DNA from: Fodinibius sediminis
Lineage (GTDB): Bacteria; Bacteroidota; Rhodothermia; Balneolales; Balneolaceae
Reading direction: 5' to 3'
Assembly (NCBI RefSeq): GCF_900182555.1
Contig: NZ_FXTH01000006.1
Location: 213,567-277,566 of the forward strand
Length of the DNA: 64,000 bases
Notes under the pieces: generated by a model
Told to the model about the DNA's origin: nothing
Databases searched by the model: none
Seen by the model: the letters and a program-made list of their open reading frames with translations, nothing else
Shown here: one piece after another, positions 60,332 through 64,000 of the stretch
Layout: each line of letters begins with the position of its first letter
Position numbering within the stretch: position 1 is the first letter of the stretch
Position numbers and translations under genes: made by a program

Positions 60332-61378
60332 ATGAAACTAACCGACTTTAAGTTTGAGACAGATGATTTTAATGTTCCCGAGGAACCGGTAGAGCCGCGC
60401 GATGCCTCGAAGCTGATGGTTCTGGATCGCGAAGATGAGAGCATTACCCATAAAAAGTTTTCGGATATCCACGAGTATTTAAATGAGGGTGATGTCCTTA
60501 TCTATAATGATACCAAGGTGTTTCCTGCGCGGCTGAAGGGCAAGAAGGAGAAGACGGATGCCGATATTGAAGTCTTTTTGCTGCGTGAGCTGGTTCCTGA
60601 AAATATGCTTTGGGACGTGCTTGTAGAGCCCGCAAGAAAAATCCGTATTGGCAATAAGCTGTATTTTGGTCCCAACCTGATGGCGGAGGTAATCGACAAT
60701 ACGACCTCGCGCGGACGCACCATCCGCTTTTTGTTTGAAGGGACCAACGAAGAGCTTTACAAGCTTCTCGATGAGATAGGAGAGATGCCGCTGCCCCCTT
60801 ATATCGAACGGGAGGCGCGGGAAGAGGACAAGGAGCAGTACCAGACTATTTTTGCCAAGGAGCGCGGATCGGTTGCGGCTCCTTTTGCAGCCATGCACTT
60901 TACGCATGAACTGGTCGAAAAGCTGGAAGACAAGGGCGTGGAAGTGCTGCCCATCACCCTGCATATCGGCTGGGGAACGTTCCGGCCGGTAGAGGTGGAG
61001 GATCTGACCAAGCACCGGATGGATTCCGAGAACTATCATATCTCCAAAGAGACATCCGACAAGATCAACAAAGCCCTGGCGAGCAGGGATAACAAGGTGG
61101 TTGGATGTGGTACTACGGCTGTGCGAACAATCGAGACGAGCATCACGGCAAGCGGTATTTCCAAGCCGGGCACGGGCTGGACCGACAAGTTTATATATCC
61201 TCCCTACGATTTCAAGATTACCGAAGGTGTGATCACTAATTTCCACCGGCCCGAGTCAACCATGCTTATGCTGGGTGCGGCTTTCGGCGGCTATGATTTT
61301 GTCATGAGAGCTTATGAGGAGGCAAAGGAGAATGACTACCGTTTCTTCGGATTTGGAGATTCAATGCTGATCATCTAG
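60332..61378 (+). CDS. queA: S-adenosylmethionine:tRNA ribosyltransferase-isomerase
   Basis: A 348-residue QueA, which moves the ribosyl part of SAM onto preQ1 in tRNA to make epoxyqueuosine. Seen are E-P-R-D-A-S-K-L-M-V-L-D-R near 22-34, G-D-V-L-I-Y-N-D-T-K-V-F-P-A-R-L-K-G near 50-67, P-L-P-P-Y-I-E-R near 150, and T-L-H-I-G-W-G-T-F-R-P-V near 207. The ispD start codon follows directly after its stop, so the genes are co-transcribed. Confidence 0.96.
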   Translation: MKLTDFKFETDDFNVPEEPVEPRDASKLMVLDREDESITHKKFSDIHEYLNEGDVLIYNDTKVFPARLKGKKEKTDADIEVFLLRELVPENMLWDVLVEPARKIRIGNKLYFGPNLMAEVIDNTTSRGRTIRFLFEGTNEELYKLLDEIGEMPLPPYIEREAREEDKEQYQTIFAKERGSVAAPFAAMHFTHELVEKLEDKGVEVLPITLHIGWGTFRPVEVEDLTKHRMDSENYHISKETSDKINKALASRDNKVVGCGTTAVRTIETSITASGISKPGTGWTDKFIYPPYDFKITEGVITNFHRPESTMLMLGAAFGGYDFVMRAYEEAKENDYRFFGFGDSMLII

Positions 61379-62077
61379 ATGGCGGACCCAAAAGCACTTA
61401 TTATTCCAGCAGCCGGGTCGGGCAGCCGTATGCGGAAGGAGACTCCAAAGCCTTATTTGATGCTCGAGGGTTGTACTATTCTGGAGCGTACCATAAGCGC
61501 TTTCATTCCGCTTGCGTCGCTGCGGCAGGTCGTTGTGGCGACCTCGGAGGCTTTGTTGGAGGATACCCGGGATCTTTTGAAAACGATCCTTCCAGATCAT
61601 ATTGACGGCTTGGCAGTGGTCGGCGGAGCCGAGCGGCAGCATTCGATCCGCAATGCCCTGGACCAAATTGCTGATGAAGCAGAGCTTGTGCTGGTCCATG
61701 ACGCCGTCCGTCCATTTGTGGAACACAGGCATATAGAGGCATGTTGTCAGGCAGCTTCAGAGGTGGGCGCCGCTCTTCTGGGCGTTCCCTCGCGAGACAC
61801 CATAAAGCATCTTGACGACCAGCATATGGTCAGGGAGACACCGCCGCGATCCCAGATGTGGCAGGCCCAGACGCCGCAGATTTTTAAGAAAGAACTGTTG
61901 ACGGAAGCCTACAGGCGTGCTGAAGAAGAGGATTTTACGGCTACCGATGACGCTTCTCTCATCGAACGTATGGGGCATCCGGTAAAAATGGTTGAAGGGG
62001 GGCGCATGAACATCAAGCTTACCTATCCTGTGGACCTGGAACTGGCGAGTTTACTCATAGCAAAAAACAGAAAATGA
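61379..62077 (+). CDS. ispD: 2-C-methyl-D-erythritol 4-phosphate cytidylyltransferase
   Basis: A 232-residue IspD of the MEP isoprenoid pathway. The N-terminal CTP loop is I-P-A-A-G-S-G-S-R-M-R-K-E-T-P-K-P-Y near 8-25, V-V-G-G-A-E-R-Q-H-S-I near 77-87 and V-L-V-H-D-A-V-R-P-F near 103-112 are all typical. The start follows the queA stop with no gap. It overlaps ispF by four bases (ATGA), the usual ispD-ispF pairing. Confidence 0.96.
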   Translation: MADPKALIIPAAGSGSRMRKETPKPYLMLEGCTILERTISAFIPLASLRQVVVATSEALLEDTRDLLKTILPDHIDGLAVVGGAERQHSIRNALDQIADEAELVLVHDAVRPFVEHRHIEACCQAASEVGAALLGVPSRDTIKHLDDQHMVRETPPRSQMWQAQTPQIFKKELLTEAYRRAEEEDFTATDDASLIERMGHPVKMVEGGRMNIKLTYPVDLELASLLIAKNRK

Positions 62078-62559
62078 CCATGCGTATCGGTTACGGATAT
62101 GATGTCCATTGTCTCGAAAAGGGGCGGCCCCTGATTCTGGGAGGCGTGGAGGTTCCCCACACAAAGGGCCTGCAGGGGCATTCTGATGCTGATGTGCTTC
62201 TTCACGCTATCTCCGATGCCCTCCTTGGGGCCTGTGCGCTGGGCGATATCGGTCAGCATTTTCCCGATACGGATGAGCAGTATGCAGGGGCCGACAGTCG
62301 CAACCTCCTGCGGGAAGTTGTTGCAATGGTCAGGGCAAGGGGATATGAAGTAGCTAATATTGATGCGACTGTGGTGGCGGAAAAGCCGAAGCTGGCTCCC
62401 TATGTGATGCGGATACGCCAGAACATCGCCGATGACCTCCAGGTAGACCGCTCGCAGGTATCGGTCAAGGCAACGACATCCGAAGCCATGGGATTTGAAG
62501 GAGAAGAACGGGGAATGTCGGCGCGTGCCGTCGCCCTGTTGATACAAGAGAAGGTATGA
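62074..62559 (+). CDS. ispF: 2-C-methyl-D-erythritol 2,4-cyclodiphosphate synthase
   Basis: A 161-residue IspF. The start M-T-M-R-I-G-Y-G-Y-D-V-H-C contains the zinc-binding D-V-H; G-H-S-D-A-D-V-L-L-H-A-I-S-D-A-L-L-G-A near 38-56 and K-A-T-T-S-E-A-M-G-F-E-G near 134-145 complete the family motifs. A second ATG at 62080 is a possible alternative. The end overlaps the DedA gene by four bases. Confidence 0.96.
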   Translation: MTMRIGYGYDVHCLEKGRPLILGGVEVPHTKGLQGHSDADVLLHAISDALLGACALGDIGQHFPDTDEQYAGADSRNLLREVVAMVRARGYEVANIDATVVAEKPKLAPYVMRIRQNIADDLQVDRSQVSVKATTSEAMGFEGEERGMSARAVALLIQEKV

Positions 62560-63176
62560 TTGAACAGTTTACGCAGGAGCTTATTCAACTGATCAAGACA
62601 CTGCCCCCGGCAAGTATCTACCTGGTGTTTCTTGCCATTGCCTACCTGGAGAACGTCATCCCTCCCATCCCGGGCGACGTTCTTGTGGCCTTCGGGGGGT
62701 ATCTGGCCGCAGAGTCGGTAGTCGGGGTGGTCCCCGTGCTGATATTGACAACGGTGGCTTCTGTCTTTGGGTTCATGACGATGTACTGGATCGGTCACCG
62801 CTGGGGCGAGCAGATAGAGCAAAAGCAGAAAGGGGTGCGTGTACTTCGGTATATCCCCGTGGAATATCTCAACAAGGTGCGCTCCTGGATGCAGAAGTGG
62901 GGCATGGGAGTGGTGCTGGCCAACCGTTTCCTGGCCGGAACGCGATCGGTCATCTCCCTGGCCGCCGGTCTTGGTCACACGCGCATCAGCTCCACTATTC
63001 TGTGTTCAACCATAAGTTCTGTTTTGTGGAACGGTATTTTGCTCGGTTTTGGATGGGTCGTGCACGAGAACTGGCGATTGATTGGAGAATATCTTTCGAT
63101 TTATGGAAAAGTGATCCTTGGTGTTGTCGTCCTGTATGCGCTGATACGAATTGGAATTCATTATTACAGAAAATAG
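62556..63176 (+). CDS. DedA family membrane protein
   Basis: A 206-residue protein with about five membrane segments and the DedA motifs Y-L-E-N-V-I-P-P-I-P-G-D near 28-39 and N-R-F-L-A-G-T-R-S-V-I-S-L-A-A-G-L near 127-143. The family includes flippases of phospholipid or undecaprenyl phosphate. It follows ispF in an overlapping ATGA, which places a possible undecaprenyl-phosphate recycler behind two isoprenoid-synthesis genes; the link is suggestive only. Confidence 0.92.
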   Translation: MIEQFTQELIQLIKTLPPASIYLVFLAIAYLENVIPPIPGDVLVAFGGYLAAESVVGVVPVLILTTVASVFGFMTMYWIGHRWGEQIEQKQKGVRVLRYIPVEYLNKVRSWMQKWGMGVVLANRFLAGTRSVISLAAGLGHTRISSTILCSTISSVLWNGILLGFGWVVHENWRLIGEYLSIYGKVILGVVVLYALIRIGIHYYRK

Positions 63177-63237
63177 GCGGTGATTTTATGGTTGCCGGCG
63201 CGGTGATGAAAAAAAGAAAAATTATTGTCTTTGATTG

Positions 63238-63268
63238 TTGACAAAAATAAAAACTGTGCTTAGCTTTC
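63238..63268 (+). promoter_or_regulatory. Promoter of the tRNA-tuf operon
   Basis: TTG (63238-63240), exactly 20 bases and TAGCTTTC (63261-63268) match the pattern TTG-N20-TAnnTTTG, with only the last base of the -7 box different. It is the only such match in the 160 bases before the first tRNA. Confidence 0.65.
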
Positions 63269-63339
63269 GAGTCTTTCGGCAGGAGGCTGAAATGTAAACC
63301 CGTGCGTTGGGTAAGCAGGCAGATATTTTGTCTCGATAA

Positions 63340-63411
63340 GCCGGTGTAGCTCAGCGGTAGAGCAACGGTTTTGTAAACCGTTGGTCGTCGGTTCGATTCC
63401 GGCCACCGGCT
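63340..63411 (+). tRNA. tRNA-Thr (anticodon TGT)
   Basis: Full cloverleaf with acceptor GCCGGTG/CACCGGC, anticodon stem ACGGT/ACCGT around loop TTTGTAA, and T-arm GGTTCGATTCC. Anticodon TGT reads ACA codons. Discriminator T. Confidence 0.95.
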
Positions 63412-63482
63412 CATATAGCGCATCGGGAGGTTGCTTGTGAGTGCAAGCGCAAATGCCGATACTTGACATATTGAACTCATTT

Positions 63483-63565
63483 GGGGGGATACCAAAGTGG
63501 CCAACTGGGGCAGACTGTAAATCTGTTGTCGTGAGACTTCGCAGGTTCGAATCCTGCTCCCCCCA
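63483..63565 (+). tRNA. tRNA-Tyr (anticodon GTA)
   Basis: Class II tRNA with acceptor GGGGGGA/TCCCCCC, anticodon loop CTGTAAA and a long variable arm (TTGTCGTGAGACTTC region). Anticodon GTA reads tyrosine. Discriminator A at 63565. Confidence 0.95.
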
Positions 63566-63635
63566 CAACGCTAAGTTCCAACAGGCAGCCATTCATTGCA
63601 GTTGTTATGAGGCTCTGATTTGGGGTTTAGGACAA

Positions 63636-63708
63636 GCGGGCGTAACTCAATTGGTAGAGTGTCACCCTTCCAAGGTGAATGTTGCCGGTTCGACTCCGGT
63701 CGCCCGCT
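63636..63708 (+). tRNA. tRNA-Gly (anticodon TCC)
   Basis: Cloverleaf with acceptor GCGGGCG/CGCCCGC, anticodon stem TCACC/GGTGA around loop CTTCCAA and T-arm GGTTCGACTCC. Anticodon TCC reads GGA/GGG. Discriminator T. Confidence 0.95.
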
Positions 63709-63731
63709 CATCCCGCTGGGATATGCACCAA

Positions 63732-63803
<72 letters not shown>

Positions 63804-63863
63804 CACGAAGTGCTGCAATAAACATCGATGTGATTGTAACATTTAACTGTAAACACTGTACTC

Positions 63864-64000
63864 ATGGCAAAAGAGACATATCAGCGAACGAAGCCACATG
63901 TAAATATAGGAACGATTGGTCACGTGGACCACGGGAAGACGACCACGACGGCGGCGATCACGACGGTGATGGCCAAGCACTACGGCGGGGTTGCCAAGCA
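63864..64000 (+). CDS. tuf: Elongation factor Tu (N-terminus only; runs off the window)
   Basis: The first 45 codons of EF-Tu are visible: [26 protein letters not shown], with the GTP-binding P-loop G-H-V-D-H-G-K-T at residues 19-26. It is the translation GTPase that brings aminoacyl-tRNAs to the ribosome. The gene directly follows four tRNA genes, an arrangement seen at tufB in E. coli. The rest lies beyond the window. Confidence 0.97.
   Translation, partial: MAKETYQRTKPHVNIGTIGHVDHGKTTTTAAITTVMAKHYGGVAK

Overview
The window looks like a chromosomal segment from the Bacteroidota/Rhodothermota/Balneolota side of the bacterial tree, possibly a Balneolaceae-like halophile. The clues are: promoters of the TTG-N20-TAnnTTTG kind before several RNA and ribosomal genes; a long (419 aa) IspH; a bacillithiol-type YpdA reductase; a DUF6567-like lipoprotein and a recF-DUF721 pair; many lipoprotein and outer-membrane proteins; and acidic housekeeping proteins. 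This is inferred from gene content, since no 16S rRNA gene is present. Coding density is high, and I see no insertion sequence, prophage or CRISPR array.

Layout. 1-11.4 kb is an envelope and accessory region: a truncated serine hydrolase, a lipoprotein, a DUF6064 membrane-protein cassette, an alpha/beta hydrolase with an outer-membrane beta-barrel, an M23-like protein, a TonB-dependent receptor, a small methyltransferase, two TlpA-type thioredoxins and an OmpA lipoprotein with thrombospondin type 3 repeats. 11.5-16.7 kb holds tRNA-Ala, SRP RNA, YpdA, a secreted hyper-basic protein, an NhaC antiporter and a universal stress protein. 16.7-21.7 kb holds a Lon-like protease that has lost its P-loop, an unexplained pseudoknot-like element, and a divergent GroEL with a one-base frameshift.

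21.8-32.7 kb is information processing: tRNA-Leu, a TPR protein, deoxynucleoside kinase, folK, folB, dnaA, a DnaA-box cluster that is a good oriC candidate, prmC, enolase, recF, a DUF721 (DciA-like) protein and a YbbR protein. 32.7-42 kb runs leftward with ispH, smc, frr, pyrH, tsf, rpsB, rpsI and rplM, with a structured leader before rpsB. 42-45.5 kb is one large PAS/GAF hybrid kinase, followed by divergent aconitase.

48.7-53.1 kb is the main accessory system: a leftward cassette of MATE exporter, type III polyketide synthase, methyltransferase and FAD-dependent hydroxylase. It resembles phenolic-lipid clusters of the SrsABC kind with an added transporter. 53-60 kb holds a 1305-residue NtrY-like kinase, a 2-hydroxyacid dehydrogenase, small envelope proteins, rsfS and tRNA-Ser. 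60.3-63.2 kb is queA-ispD-ispF-dedA. The window ends in tRNA-Thr, -Tyr, -Gly, -Thr and the start of tuf, the same order and anticodons as in E. coli before tufB.
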